From: Arthrobacter sp. Leaf137
GTDB taxonomy: Bacteria; Actinomycetota; Actinomycetes; Actinomycetales; Micrococcaceae
Direction of reading: 5' to 3'
Assembly: GCF_001423525.1 (NCBI RefSeq)
Contig: NZ_LMOI01000007.1
Coordinates: 1-54,391 of the forward strand
DNA: 54,391 bases
The notes below the pieces were generated by a model. That model did no database searches. It had not been told where the DNA came from and was given only the letters and a program-made list of their open reading frames with translations. A program made the position numbers and the translations under genes. Numbering within the stretch: position 1 is the first letter of the stretch; each line of letters opens with the position of its first letter. Positions 34,278 through 41,805 of this stretch are shown here, in pieces.

Positions 34278-34964
34278 ATGGTGACAGACGACGTATTTGC
34301 CGTCATTGCGGAATCAACCCGGCGGGAGATCCTGGTTTCGCTGTGCAACGGGGACAAAGCCGTGGGCGAACTGGTGGAAGAACTGGCAGCAAGCCAGCCC
34401 ACCATTTCCAAGCACCTGAAAGTCCTGCGCGAGGCGCAACTGGTGAGCATGCGCGCGCAGGGACAAAAGCGCTACTACGCGCTGAACCGGAAGCCGCTTG
34501 AGGGCGTGGCCAGCTGGCTTGGGATGTTCGACGTCGGTGCCCCCGCCGCGGTGCCCGAAGCCGCCACCGCGACTGAAGCTACAGCCGACACTAAGCCCGC
34601 CGGCCCTGCCGCGGACAAGCCGACCGCGGACAAGCCGACCGCGGACAAGCCGACCGCGGCCACAGCTGCCCCGGAACCTGCCGCCGCTGAGTCTGTCCCG
34701 GCTAAATCTGCTGCCGCCAAACCAGCCACCGTTGGCGAGGGTACGCCCGAAGCAGTCCCCGCCGGCGCCGTGTCCGCTGACGTCCTGGAACGGGAGGGCG
34801 CTGAGCTGAGTCCCGCCGTCGTCATTCCGGGCGGCACCTCGGCACCGCTCAGCGATGACAGCGTTCCGCAGCAGATCGGCAGGTCCGTGGGGCGTGCCGC
34901 AACCCGGGCCGCCGACCTGCTGGCCAACCTCCCCAACCTGCCGAAGTTCGGACGCAAGAAGTAG
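34278..34964 (+). CDS. ArsR-family winged-helix regulator with long disordered C-terminal extension
   Basis: 228 aa. The ArsR HTH covers residues 1-75 (VFAVIAESTRREILVSL, VGELVEELAASQPTISKHLKVLREAQLV, GQKRYYALN) and has no Cys pair for metal sensing. An Ala/Pro/Thr-rich linker includes TADKP repeated three times (15-bp DNA repeat, 34611-34655). A conserved-looking tail follows (SVPQQIGRSVGRAATRAADLL, NLPKFGRKK). The tail may carry a helix that docks another protein or DNA. Target genes unknown. It converges on lldD with 3 bp between. Confidence 0.88.
   Translation: MVTDDVFAVIAESTRREILVSLCNGDKAVGELVEELAASQPTISKHLKVLREAQLVSMRAQGQKRYYALNRKPLEGVASWLGMFDVGAPAAVPEAATATEATADTKPAGPAADKPTADKPTADKPTAATAAPEPAAAESVPAKSAAAKPATVGEGTPEAVPAGAVSADVLEREGAELSPAVVIPGGTSAPLSDDSVPQQIGRSVGRAATRAADLLANLPNLPKFGRKK
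34611..34655 (+). repeat. 15-bp tandem repeat, three exact copies
   Basis: GCGGACAAGCCGACC repeated at 34611, 34626 and 34641, with partial copies on both sides, encoding ADKPT units in the linker of the ArsR-type protein. The length is a multiple of three, so copy-number change would keep the frame. Confidence 0.9.
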
Positions 34965-34967
34965 GGC

Positions 34968-36329
34968 CTACTTCCCCAGCAGCCGGACGTGCTCCGGCGT
35001 CAGGTCGGCGATCCGGCTGACGCCGAGCAGCGCCATGGTGCGGGCCATGTCCTTCTCCAGGATCTGCAGCGTGCGGTCCACCCCGGCCCGGCCGCCGGCC
35101 ATCAGGCCGTAGAGGTAGGCCCGGCCGATCAGCGTGAAATCGGCGCCCAGGGCCAGTGCGGCCACGATGTCCGCGCCGCTCATGATGCCGGTGTCCAGCA
35201 TGATGGCCGCGTCCGAGTTGTCGGCGGTGAAGGCCTGCTTGACCTCCGGGAGCAGGTGGAACGGGATGGGGGCCCGGTCCAGTTGCCGGCCGCCGTGGTT
35301 GGACAGGACCACCCCTTCGGCGCCGTGGTCCACCACGCGGCGGGCGTCCTCCACGGTCTGGATGCCCTTGACTACCAGCTTGCCCTTCCAGGTTTCCCTG
35401 AGCCAGTCAAGGTCCTCGAACGTTAGCGTGGGGTCGAACATCGAGTTGATGAGGTCAGCAACGGTGCCCGTGTAGCGGGAGAGCGAGGCAAAGGTCAGCG
35501 GCTCATGCGTGAGGAAGTTGAACCACCAGGCGGGTCGGTACGAGGCGTCCAGGACCGTCTTGAGGGTCAGCGCCGGCGGGATGGTCATGCCGTTGCGGAC
35601 GTCCCGGAGGCGGGCGCCGGCCACAGCGGTGTCCACGGTGACCATGAGGGTGTCGTTGCCCGCCTTGGCCGCCCGCTCGATCAGTTCCAGCGAGCGGTCC
35701 CGGTCCGTCCACAGGTACAGCTGGAACCAGTTGCGGCCGTTCGGCGCCGCTGTGGCAACGTCCTCGATGGAAGCGGTGCCCATCGTGGACAGGGTGTAGG
35801 GGATCCCGGCTGCCTGGGCTGCCTGCGACCCCGCGTACTCGCCCTCGGACTGCATCATCCGCGTGAACCCGGTGGGGGCGATGCCCACCGGGAGGCGGGA
35901 CGGTTTGCCCAGGATGTCCGTGCTGAGGTCGATGGCGGACACGTTTCGCAGGATGCCCGGCCGGAATTCGATGTCGAGGAAGGCCTGGCGGGCGCGGCGG
36001 AGGGTGATTTCCCCTTCGGCCGCGCCGTCGGTGTAATCGAAGGGCGCCTGCGGCGTGCGGCGCTTAGCGATGTCGCGGAGTTCCCAGATGGTGCTGGCCC
36101 GCTTGAGCCGGGCGTCCCTGCTGAAGTCCGGCTTCTTGAACTGCATGAGCGGGGCCAGGTCCGAGTACTTGGGGACGCGGCGGCGCAGTGCCGCAGGCAC
36201 GGCAGCGGGGGCGGAACCGGCAGAAGCGGACGACGCCGGAGCACCGGCAGGTGCCTGGGCTGCGGGAATGTCCGTGGCATCCGGTGCCGGGGTGGCCTCC
36301 GGATTGTTGGGCTGGATGGTGTGAGTCAT
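34968..36329 (-). CDS. lldD: FMN-dependent L-lactate dehydrogenase / alpha-hydroxy-acid oxidase
   Basis: 453 aa. The family core begins at about residue 75 ([28 protein letters not shown]) after an Ala/Pro-rich N-terminal extension. FMN and catalytic motifs are [40 protein letters not shown], the active-site [11 protein letters not shown] (catalytic His and Arg) and [20 protein letters not shown]. It oxidises L-lactate to pyruvate, passing electrons to the respiratory chain. ATG 36329 follows CAGGAGGA. Divergent from a GntR/LldR gene with twin operators in between, so expression should be lactate-inducible. Confidence 0.93.
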   Translation of the reverse strand: MTHTIQPNNPEATPAPDATDIPAAQAPAGAPASSASAGSAPAAVPAALRRRVPKYSDLAPLMQFKKPDFSRDARLKRASTIWELRDIAKRRTPQAPFDYTDGAAEGEITLRRARQAFLDIEFRPGILRNVSAIDLSTDILGKPSRLPVGIAPTGFTRMMQSEGEYAGSQAAQAAGIPYTLSTMGTASIEDVATAAPNGRNWFQLYLWTDRDRSLELIERAAKAGNDTLMVTVDTAVAGARLRDVRNGMTIPPALTLKTVLDASYRPAWWFNFLTHEPLTFASLSRYTGTVADLINSMFDPTLTFEDLDWLRETWKGKLVVKGIQTVEDARRVVDHGAEGVVLSNHGGRQLDRAPIPFHLLPEVKQAFTADNSDAAIMLDTGIMSGADIVAALALGADFTLIGRAYLYGLMAGGRAGVDRTLQILEKDMARTMALLGVSRIADLTPEHVRLLGK

Positions 36330-36339
36330 GTCGTCCTCC

Positions 36340-36379
36340 TGTGGTCTAACCACACTCTAAACGCTGTGGTCCAACCACA
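36340..36379. promoter_or_regulatory. twin GntR (LldR/FadR-type) operators
   Basis: Two palindromes, TGTGGTCTAACCACA (36340-36354) and TGTGGTCCAACCACA (36365-36379), 25 bp apart centre to centre. They match the FadR-subfamily pattern TGGTNNNACCA. The first sits at the lldD start site and next to its ribosome site; the second lies inside the spacer of both divergent promoters. Confidence 0.85.
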
Positions 36380-36383
36380 TCAA
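36354..36383 (-). promoter_or_regulatory. lldD promoter
   Basis: Leftward -35 TTGATG (36383-36378) and -10 TAGAGT (36359-36354) with 18-bp spacing; one LldR-type operator fills the spacer and the other follows the -10. Confidence 0.6.
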
Positions 36384-36384
36384 G

Positions 36385-36396
36385 TACTATTCATCC
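36385..36396 (+). promoter_or_regulatory. candidate leaderless promoter of the GntR gene
   Basis: TACTAT (36385-36390) with 6 nt to the ATG at 36397. The second operator lies just upstream, which suggests autoregulation. Confidence 0.45.
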
Positions 36397-37089
36397 ATGC
36401 GCACCCACCAGTTGGTCCTGCACTGGATCGAGAACGAACTCTCAGCCGGCAGGCTGGCCGTGGGCGGCAGGCTGCCGGCCGAGCGCAGCCTCGCCGAGCA
36501 GCTGAAGGTATCGCGGACGTCGGTGCGTGAAGCCATCCGGGTCCTGGAAGCCATGGGGGTGGTGCGGGCCGGCGTGGGATCGGGGCCAGAGGCAGGCACC
36601 GTGGTGATTTCGGACCCCGCAACGGCCCTTGGCTCCGCGCTGCGGCTGCATGTGGCCACGAGGCACCTGCCGGTGGCGGACATCGTTGAGACCCGCGTGC
36701 TGCTGGAGTCATGGGCGGCCGCCAAGGCGGTCCCGGACGCGCCGGTGCTGGATGAGGCTGCGGCACTGGTGGAGGCCATGGCGGCGGAAAACCTCCCCGT
36801 CAACGACTTCCTGGCCCTCGACGTGCGGTTCCACCTGGCGCTTGCCGACGCCGCGGGAAACGCGGTGGTCAGCGCCATGATGGGTTCGCTGCGGGAATCG
36901 ATCCAGGGTTACGCGGCCGATCTCACCGCCAACCTGCCGGACTGGGAAGCCACGTCATGCCGGCTGCGAACGGAGCACCGGGACATCCTTGCCGCCATCA
37001 GGGCGGGCGAGGGCGGGACCGCGGCGCGGCTGGTTGCTTCCCATATTGAGGGGTTTTACCAGGAAGCCGGGCTGGCCCCGGACCGCTGA
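36397..37089 (+). CDS. lldR: GntR-family (FadR/LldR subfamily) regulator of lactate genes
   Basis: 230 aa. N-terminal winged HTH (VLHWIENELSAGRLAVGGRLPAERSLAEQL, VSRTSVREAIRVLEAMGVV) and C-terminal FCD ligand domain with Asp and His metal ligands (LALDVRFHLALADAAGN, RLRTEHRDILAAIRAGE, VASHIEGFY). The adjacent lldD and the TGTGGTCNAACCACA operators support a lactate-responsive LldR role. The assignment to lactate is inferred from context. Confidence 0.9.
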   Translation: MRTHQLVLHWIENELSAGRLAVGGRLPAERSLAEQLKVSRTSVREAIRVLEAMGVVRAGVGSGPEAGTVVISDPATALGSALRLHVATRHLPVADIVETRVLLESWAAAKAVPDAPVLDEAAALVEAMAAENLPVNDFLALDVRFHLALADAAGNAVVSAMMGSLRESIQGYAADLTANLPDWEATSCRLRTEHRDILAAIRAGEGGTAARLVASHIEGFYQEAGLAPDR

Positions 37090-37095
37090 CCCCGC

Positions 37096-38130
37096 TCAGC
37101 CGTGGACAGCGGTCCGCGCTGCCCTGGCGGGGCCGCTGCTGGAGCGCACCTCAAGCCGTGGCTGGTACCTGCTGCCCGGGGCGTCGTTCTCCTCTTTGCG
37201 GATGAGCGCCCGGAGCTGGCGCCAGGCCTGCTCACCCAGTTCGGTGATGGGCACCGCGGCGGTGGTGAGGGCCGGCGTTGTGTATTTTGCAAAAGGAATG
37301 TCATCGAACCCGGTGACGGACATGTCGCCGGGGACGTCGATGCCGCGTTCATGCAGGCCGCTCATGAGCCCCATGGCCACGAGGTCGTTGAAGGCCAGGA
37401 TGCCCGTGGCGCCTGATTCCAGGACCGCATCCACAGCCTCGTGGCCGGTATCGAAGTCCGAGCCGCCTTCAAGCATGGTGACGTCCACGTGCGGGTGGGC
37501 GGCCTTGAACGTTTCCAGGCCCTGCAGGCGCATGCCGTTGGAGGCACTCCGCGGCGGCCCTGCCAGGAAGGCCAACCGCGTGTGGCCGAGTTCCACCAGG
37601 TGTTCGGCGAGGTCCTGGACGCCCTGCCCGTAGTCCACCACCAGGCTGGGCACGCCAGTAGTGGCGGTGGTGCGGTTGATCAGCACGAGTGGGTGCAGGG
37701 ACGGCGCGATTTCTTCCAGCTCGGCATCCGTCATGCGGGGCGCGCAGAGGACCAGGCCGTCACAGCGGCGGCGTGCCTCGCCTGCCAGGATGGACTCCTC
37801 GCTGGAGACCTCGAAGGAGTCGGCAATCAGAACGCGGTAACCGTCCTGGGCGGCGGCGCGGCTCAGCCCGCGCAGGATCGCCTGGAAGGTGGGGTTGGCC
37901 AGGTCCGGCACAACAATCCCGATGGTATCCGTCTTGCCCAGTGCCAGGCTGCGCCCGACGGGGTTGGGCTGGTACTTCAGCTCGGCTGCCGCCGCGCGGA
38001 CGCGGGAGGCAATTTCCGGGTCCACCGTGTAGTTGCCGTTCATGACGCGGGAAACCGTGGCGTGCGAGACGCCCGCCTTCACGGCGACATCCGCGATGCC
38101 GATTCGGCCCGTTGCCGATTTCCTGACCAT
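37096..38130 (-). CDS. LacI-family regulator of the sugar-acid catabolic island
   Basis: 344 aa. HTH IGIADVAVKAGVSHATVSRVM with hinge helix region (AAELKYQPNPVGRSLALG), followed by the sugar-binding domain (TIGIVVPDLANPTFQAILRGL, GHTRLAFLAGPPRSASNGMRL, GILAFNDLVAMGLMSGL, VTGFDDIPFAKY). RBS AGGAAAGG precedes ATG 38130. It stands divergent to the oxidoreductase operon; operators with a central CG (AGAAAACGCTTTCT type) occur between them and also at 50.3 kb and 52.6 kb. It is therefore the best candidate for the pathway-specific repressor. The ligand is unknown. Confidence 0.93.
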   Translation of the reverse strand: MVRKSATGRIGIADVAVKAGVSHATVSRVMNGNYTVDPEIASRVRAAAAELKYQPNPVGRSLALGKTDTIGIVVPDLANPTFQAILRGLSRAAAQDGYRVLIADSFEVSSEESILAGEARRRCDGLVLCAPRMTDAELEEIAPSLHPLVLINRTTATTGVPSLVVDYGQGVQDLAEHLVELGHTRLAFLAGPPRSASNGMRLQGLETFKAAHPHVDVTMLEGGSDFDTGHEAVDAVLESGATGILAFNDLVAMGLMSGLHERGIDVPGDMSVTGFDDIPFAKYTTPALTTAAVPITELGEQAWRQLRALIRKEENDAPGSRYQPRLEVRSSSGPARAARTAVHG

Positions 38131-38242
38131 AGGGAACCTTTCCTAGCGCCACGGACTTCGGGTCCACGGCCGGGTTGCCAGCGCTGCAGCAGCTTCCGGC
38201 CGCCTGATGGCGGTCTGTTGAGTGACAGCATATAACGCTATG

Positions 38243-38256
38243 GGAAAGCGATTTCT
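38243..38256. promoter_or_regulatory. LacI-type operator, degenerate copy near lacI
   Basis: GGAAAGCGATTTCT, a central-CG palindrome with mismatches, 113 bp upstream of the lacI-type start and near an AT-rich leftward -10-like TTATAT. Suggests autoregulation. Confidence 0.45.
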
Positions 38257-38260
38257 ATTG

Positions 38261-38297
38261 TTTTCCCGTGTTTTCCCACGCTTTTCCCGCTTTTCCG
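38261..38297 (+). repeat. four helically phased TTTTCC(C) elements
   Basis: TTTTCCC at 38261, 38271 and 38282, and TTTTCCG at 38291, spaced 10, 11 and 9 bp. They resemble half-sites of the nearby operators (CGTTTTCC/CGCTTTTCC) and fall on one DNA face. Confidence 0.6.
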
Positions 38298-38321
38298 GGA
38301 TCGACCGCACATGCCGCGGGT

Positions 38322-38335
38322 AGAAAACGCTTTCT
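38322..38335. promoter_or_regulatory. LacI-type operator upstream of the -35
   Basis: AGAAAACGCTTTCT, near-palindromic around a central CG, 17 bp upstream of the candidate -35 box. Same core as at 38397 and 50297. Confidence 0.75.
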
Positions 38336-38352
38336 CCCAGTGCCCATAATGG

Positions 38353-38382
38353 TTGACGGAAGCAGGTTGCTGTTGATACAAA
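38353..38382 (+). promoter_or_regulatory. promoter of the oxidoreductase-kdgD operon
   Basis: -35 TTGACG (38353-38358) and -10 TACAAA (38377-38382) at 18-bp spacing, bracketed by two LacI-type operators. Confidence 0.55.
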
Positions 38383-38396
38383 TCATATAGCGAACC

Positions 38397-38412
38397 GAGA
38401 AAACGCTTTCTC
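38397..38412. promoter_or_regulatory. LacI-type operator at the transcription start
   Basis: GAGAAAACGCTTTCTC, an imperfect palindrome with a single mismatched pair, 14 bp after the -10 box, positioned to block initiation or early elongation. Confidence 0.8.
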
Positions 38413-38489
38413 AGCGGTGCTGCAGTGCGCCGGCGCCACCTCCCCGGATCACCCACCAGGCCGGGCACCAGTCTTCGAAAGGGACCCCC

Positions 38490-39902
38490 ATGGTCAACAC
38501 AGCCGAATCGAGTCCAGCAGTGGCCACCGGAGCACGCCCCGGAAACGGCGGCAAGGCCCGCTTTGCCCTCATCGGTACCGGCGGACGCTCCGAGATGTAC
38601 ATCCGCGCCATCTTCGGCAAGCACGCCGACACCGCGGAGCTCGTGGCCTTCTCCGACGTCAACCCCGGCCGGGTGGAGTTCTACCAGAAGTTGATCCAGG
38701 AACTCGGCGCCCCGGGACCCATCGCCTCGTTCGACCCCCAGGACCTGACGGCCTTCGTCCAGGCCAACAACATTGACCGCGTAGTGGTCACCACGCCGGA
38801 CTACACGCACGCCGACTTCATTGTGGAGGGGCTGCGCGCCGGCGCCGACGTCGTCGTCGAAAAACCGCTCACCATTGACGCCGAAGGCTGCCGCCGCATC
38901 ACCCAGGCCGTGCAGGAGACCGGGCGCAACGTGGTGGTCACCTTCAACTACCGCTACTCGCCCCGCAACAGCGCCCTCAAGGAGATCATCCAGAGCGGCG
39001 TGATCGGCAAGGTCACCTCCATTGACTTCAGCTGGGTCCTGGACACCGTCCACGGCGCCGACTACTTCCGCCGCTGGCACCGGGAAAAGAAGAACTCCGG
39101 CGGCCTGCTCATCCACAAAGCCTCCCACCACTTCGACCTGGTCAACTGGTGGATCGACGACGTCCCCGAGCGCGTGTTCGCTTCCGGCGGCCTGAAGTTC
39201 TACGGCGACACGAACGCGGCTGAACGGGGACTCGGCGCCCGTCCCGAGCGCGGCACCCCTGCTGCGGACACCCCCGCCGGCGAACGCGATCCGTTCGCCC
39301 TCGACCTGCGCGAGGATGAGCGGCTCAAGGCCCTCTTCCTGGACAACGAGCACTACGACGGCTACCGCCGCGACCAGGACGTTTTCACCGGCGGCATCAC
39401 CATCGAGGACAACCTGGCACTGGTGGTGGAATACCAGGGTGGCCCCCGCCTGAGCTACTCCCTGAACGCCCACAGCCCCTGGGAGGGCTACCGTGTGGCG
39501 GTCAACGGCACCGAAGGCCGCGCCGAACTCGAGGTGGTGGAACGCGCCGCCGTCCTGCACAGCACGGACAAGAAGACCGTTGTGGATCCCAGCGCCACAC
39601 CTGTCGAGGAAGAGGACGCCGTCCGCCGCAACGGTGAACGCCTGGTGGTCCAGCGCCACTGGGCGCCTGCCTACGAGGTGCCCATCGTCAACGGTGAAGG
39701 CGGCCATGGCGGCGGCGACGCGCTCCTGCTCTCCGACCTGTTCAACGGCCTCGGCGAGGACCCGCTGGGCCGGCCCTCCGGCTACCTGGACGGCCTCCGC
39801 TCCGTCTCCGTCGGCATCGCCGGCAACCGTTCGCTCGAATCATCACTGCCCGTGCGCATCGAGGACCTGGACCTCGGCGTCGACCTCCGGCGCGCCCCCT
39901 GA
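38490..39902 (+). CDS. Gfo/Idh/MocA-family dehydrogenase
   Basis: 470 aa, NAD(P)-dependent sugar dehydrogenase. Rossmann motif ALIGTGGRSEMYIRA (about 27-41), the EKP motif VVVEKPLTI (Lys about 125) and the active-site region GGLLIHKASHHFDLVNWW. It is longer than the usual 330-390 aa owing to an insertion at about residues 245-285 (ARPERGTPAADTPAGERDPF). The KASHHFDLVNWW type is common in actinobacterial and bacilli sugar clusters but the substrate is unassigned. First gene of the five-gene operon leading to KdgD and KGSADH; presumably oxidises the incoming sugar. RBS AAAGGGA. Confidence 0.92.
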   Translation: MVNTAESSPAVATGARPGNGGKARFALIGTGGRSEMYIRAIFGKHADTAELVAFSDVNPGRVEFYQKLIQELGAPGPIASFDPQDLTAFVQANNIDRVVVTTPDYTHADFIVEGLRAGADVVVEKPLTIDAEGCRRITQAVQETGRNVVVTFNYRYSPRNSALKEIIQSGVIGKVTSIDFSWVLDTVHGADYFRRWHREKKNSGGLLIHKASHHFDLVNWWIDDVPERVFASGGLKFYGDTNAAERGLGARPERGTPAADTPAGERDPFALDLREDERLKALFLDNEHYDGYRRDQDVFTGGITIEDNLALVVEYQGGPRLSYSLNAHSPWEGYRVAVNGTEGRAELEVVERAAVLHSTDKKTVVDPSATPVEEEDAVRRNGERLVVQRHWAPAYEVPIVNGEGGHGGGDALLLSDLFNGLGEDPLGRPSGYLDGLRSVSVGIAGNRSLESSLPVRIEDLDLGVDLRRAP

Positions 39903-39940
39903 TGCCCGCACCCACGATCACTGGACCCTAAGGAACAACC

Positions 39941-40906
39941 ATGAGCAGGATCTTTGTCACCGGCGGCTCCGGCCGGCTGGGACGCAGTGTGGTGGCGGGG
40001 CTCGCCGAAGCCGGCCACCACGTCATCTCGGTGGACCGCGACGCCCTGCCGGCCGGGCTGCTGCCGGCGGGCGTTGAACAGGCAACCGCGGACCTGCTGG
40101 CGCCGGGGGAGGCCCTTCGCCTCCTCCGGGACGCCAGTCCCGACGCCGTCATCCACCTGGCCGCGATCGCCGTGCCTTTCAGCGCACCCGAGGACGTCAT
40201 CTTCGCCACGAACACGCGGCTCGCCTTCGCCGTCATCAGCGCCGCGACGGAGCTGGGCGTGCCGAAAATCATCACCGCCAGCAGCCCCACTGTGCTCGGC
40301 TACGGGTCGCCGGCGGGCTGGCTCCCGCCGTCGTTCCCGCTGGATGAGCGCACGCCTCCCAAGCCGTGGAACGCCTATGCCCTGTCCAAGCTCATTGCGG
40401 AGCAGACGGTCCAGATGTTCGCCGCAGCCCAGGGGGACAGGATCCGCTATGCGGCGTTCCGCCCCTGCTTCGTGATTTCCCCTGAGGAATGGGAAGGCGC
40501 ACCCACCCAGCAGGGCCACACCCTTGCCGAGCGGCTTGCCGATCCCGCCCTGTCCGCGCCAGCCCTGTTCAACTACGTGGACGCCCGTGATGTGGCGGAG
40601 TTCCTGGACCTGCTGCTGGAAAGAATGGAGTCCATCCCGAACGGCGAGACCTTCTTTGTGGGCGCAGCTGATGCCCTGGCCACCGCGCCCTTGGCAGAAC
40701 TCATGCCCCGGTTCCTGCCCGGCAGCGACGCCATCAGCGGCGGCCTCACCGGAACCAGCCCCGCCTTCTCCATCGCCAAGGCGCAGGAACTGCTGGGCTG
40801 GCAGCCCAAGCGCAGCTGGCGCACCGAACTCAAGTCCCACCAAACCCTCAACGACGAGACCTCCGCGCTGGTGACCGCCGGCAGCGGAACCAAGGAGACA
40901 TCATGA
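39941..40906 (+). CDS. extended-SDR NAD-dependent epimerase/dehydratase-family protein
   Basis: 321 aa. NAD-binding motif IFVTGGSGRLGRSVVAGL, HLAAIAVPFSAPEDVIFATNT and the catalytic Y-x3-K (NAYALSKL, Tyr 146, Lys 150). It may be a sugar epimerase, or an aldose/uronate 1-dehydrogenase such as uronate dehydrogenase, which belongs to this fold and would feed an aldarate pathway directly. Uronate dehydrogenases are usually about 265 aa, so this protein is longer. It overlaps kdgD by ATGA, which ties it to the same pathway. Confidence 0.88.
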   Translation: MSRIFVTGGSGRLGRSVVAGLAEAGHHVISVDRDALPAGLLPAGVEQATADLLAPGEALRLLRDASPDAVIHLAAIAVPFSAPEDVIFATNTRLAFAVISAATELGVPKIITASSPTVLGYGSPAGWLPPSFPLDERTPPKPWNAYALSKLIAEQTVQMFAAAQGDRIRYAAFRPCFVISPEEWEGAPTQQGHTLAERLADPALSAPALFNYVDARDVAEFLDLLLERMESIPNGETFFVGAADALATAPLAELMPRFLPGSDAISGGLTGTSPAFSIAKAQELLGWQPKRSWRTELKSHQTLNDETSALVTAGSGTKETS

Positions 40907-41805
40907 AATTCGACGGCGTACTCTTCTTCCCCGTCACACCCTTCACGGCCGAAGGCGCCGTTGACGTGGACCTGCTCAAGGAGCACATAGCTTCACGGCT
41001 CCCGTTCGGCCCCGGCGGCGTCTTCCCCGCTTGCGGCACCGGCGAATTCCACGCCCTCAGCATCGAGGAGGTCCGCACCGTGGTGACGGCCGCCGTCGAG
41101 GTCGTGGCAGGCAAGGTTCCGGTGGTTGCCGGTGCCGGCGGGCCGCTGGGCCACGCACTCGCCACCGCCAAGGCAGCCGAGGAAGCAGGGGCCGACGCCC
41201 TCCTGGTCCTGCCGCCCTACCTGGTCACCGGCCCCACCGACGGCCTGGTGGCCTACATCGAAGCCGTTGCCGACGCCAGCAGCCTGCCGGTGATCGTCTA
41301 CCACCGCGGCAACGCCAAGTTCACGGCCGCCTCCATGGCGCGCCTGGCCGCCAACCCCAAGGTGGTCGGCTTCAAGGACGGACTGGGCGATGTGGGCCTG
41401 GCGCAGGAGATCGTCTCGGCCGTCAAAGCCACCGGACGCGAGGACTTCGCCTTCTTCAACGGCCTGCTCACCGCAGAGCTCACCCAGGGCGCCTACCGCG
41501 GCCTGGGCATTCCGCTCTACTCCTCGGCAGCGTTCGCCATGGCACCGGAGATCGCCAAGGCCTACTACGACGCCTACGTCTCCGGTGACGAGGACCGGCG
41601 CAACGCGCTGCTCGAAGGCTTCTACGCGCCCCTGGTCCGCCTGCGCGATCAGACCCCCGGCTTCGGTGTCTCGCTGATCAAGGCGGGCCTGCGCCTGGGC
41701 GGCCTGCCCGTGGGCCCGGTCCGTCCGCCGCTGGTGGACCCCACCGAGGAACAGCTGGTGGAGCTCAAGGCCATCCTGGCCAGGGGTTACGAGTTGGCCG
41801 GCTGA
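40903..41805 (+). CDS. kdgD: 5-dehydro-4-deoxyglucarate dehydratase (decarboxylating)
   Basis: 300 aa, DapA-superfamily TIM barrel converting 5-dehydro-4-deoxy-D-glucarate to 2,5-dioxopentanoate (alpha-ketoglutarate semialdehyde), CO2 and water. Family features: GVLFFPVTPFTAEGAVD, GPGGVFPACGTGEFHALS, PPYLVTGPTDGLVAYIEAVA, VIVYHRGNA (Tyr), the Schiff-base Lys 158 in VVGFKDGLGD, and GPVRPPLVDPTEE. Overlaps the SDR gene by ATGA and the next gene by TGATG. It is the most confident functional anchor of this island. Confidence 0.94.
   Translation: MKFDGVLFFPVTPFTAEGAVDVDLLKEHIASRLPFGPGGVFPACGTGEFHALSIEEVRTVVTAAVEVVAGKVPVVAGAGGPLGHALATAKAAEEAGADALLVLPPYLVTGPTDGLVAYIEAVADASSLPVIVYHRGNAKFTAASMARLAANPKVVGFKDGLGDVGLAQEIVSAVKATGREDFAFFNGLLTAELTQGAYRGLGIPLYSSAAFAMAPEIAKAYYDAYVSGDEDRRNALLEGFYAPLVRLRDQTPGFGVSLIKAGLRLGGLPVGPVRPPLVDPTEEQLVELKAILARGYELAG

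Larger units (their letters stand above)
38131..38489. other. 359-bp divergent control region of the catabolic island
   Basis: AT-rich region without a gene. It contains a lacI-proximal operator (38243-38256), four phased TTTTCC(C) elements (38261-38297), an upstream operator (38322-38335), a rightward promoter (38353-38382) and a downstream operator (38397-38412). The layout fits repression by looping. Confidence 0.7.
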
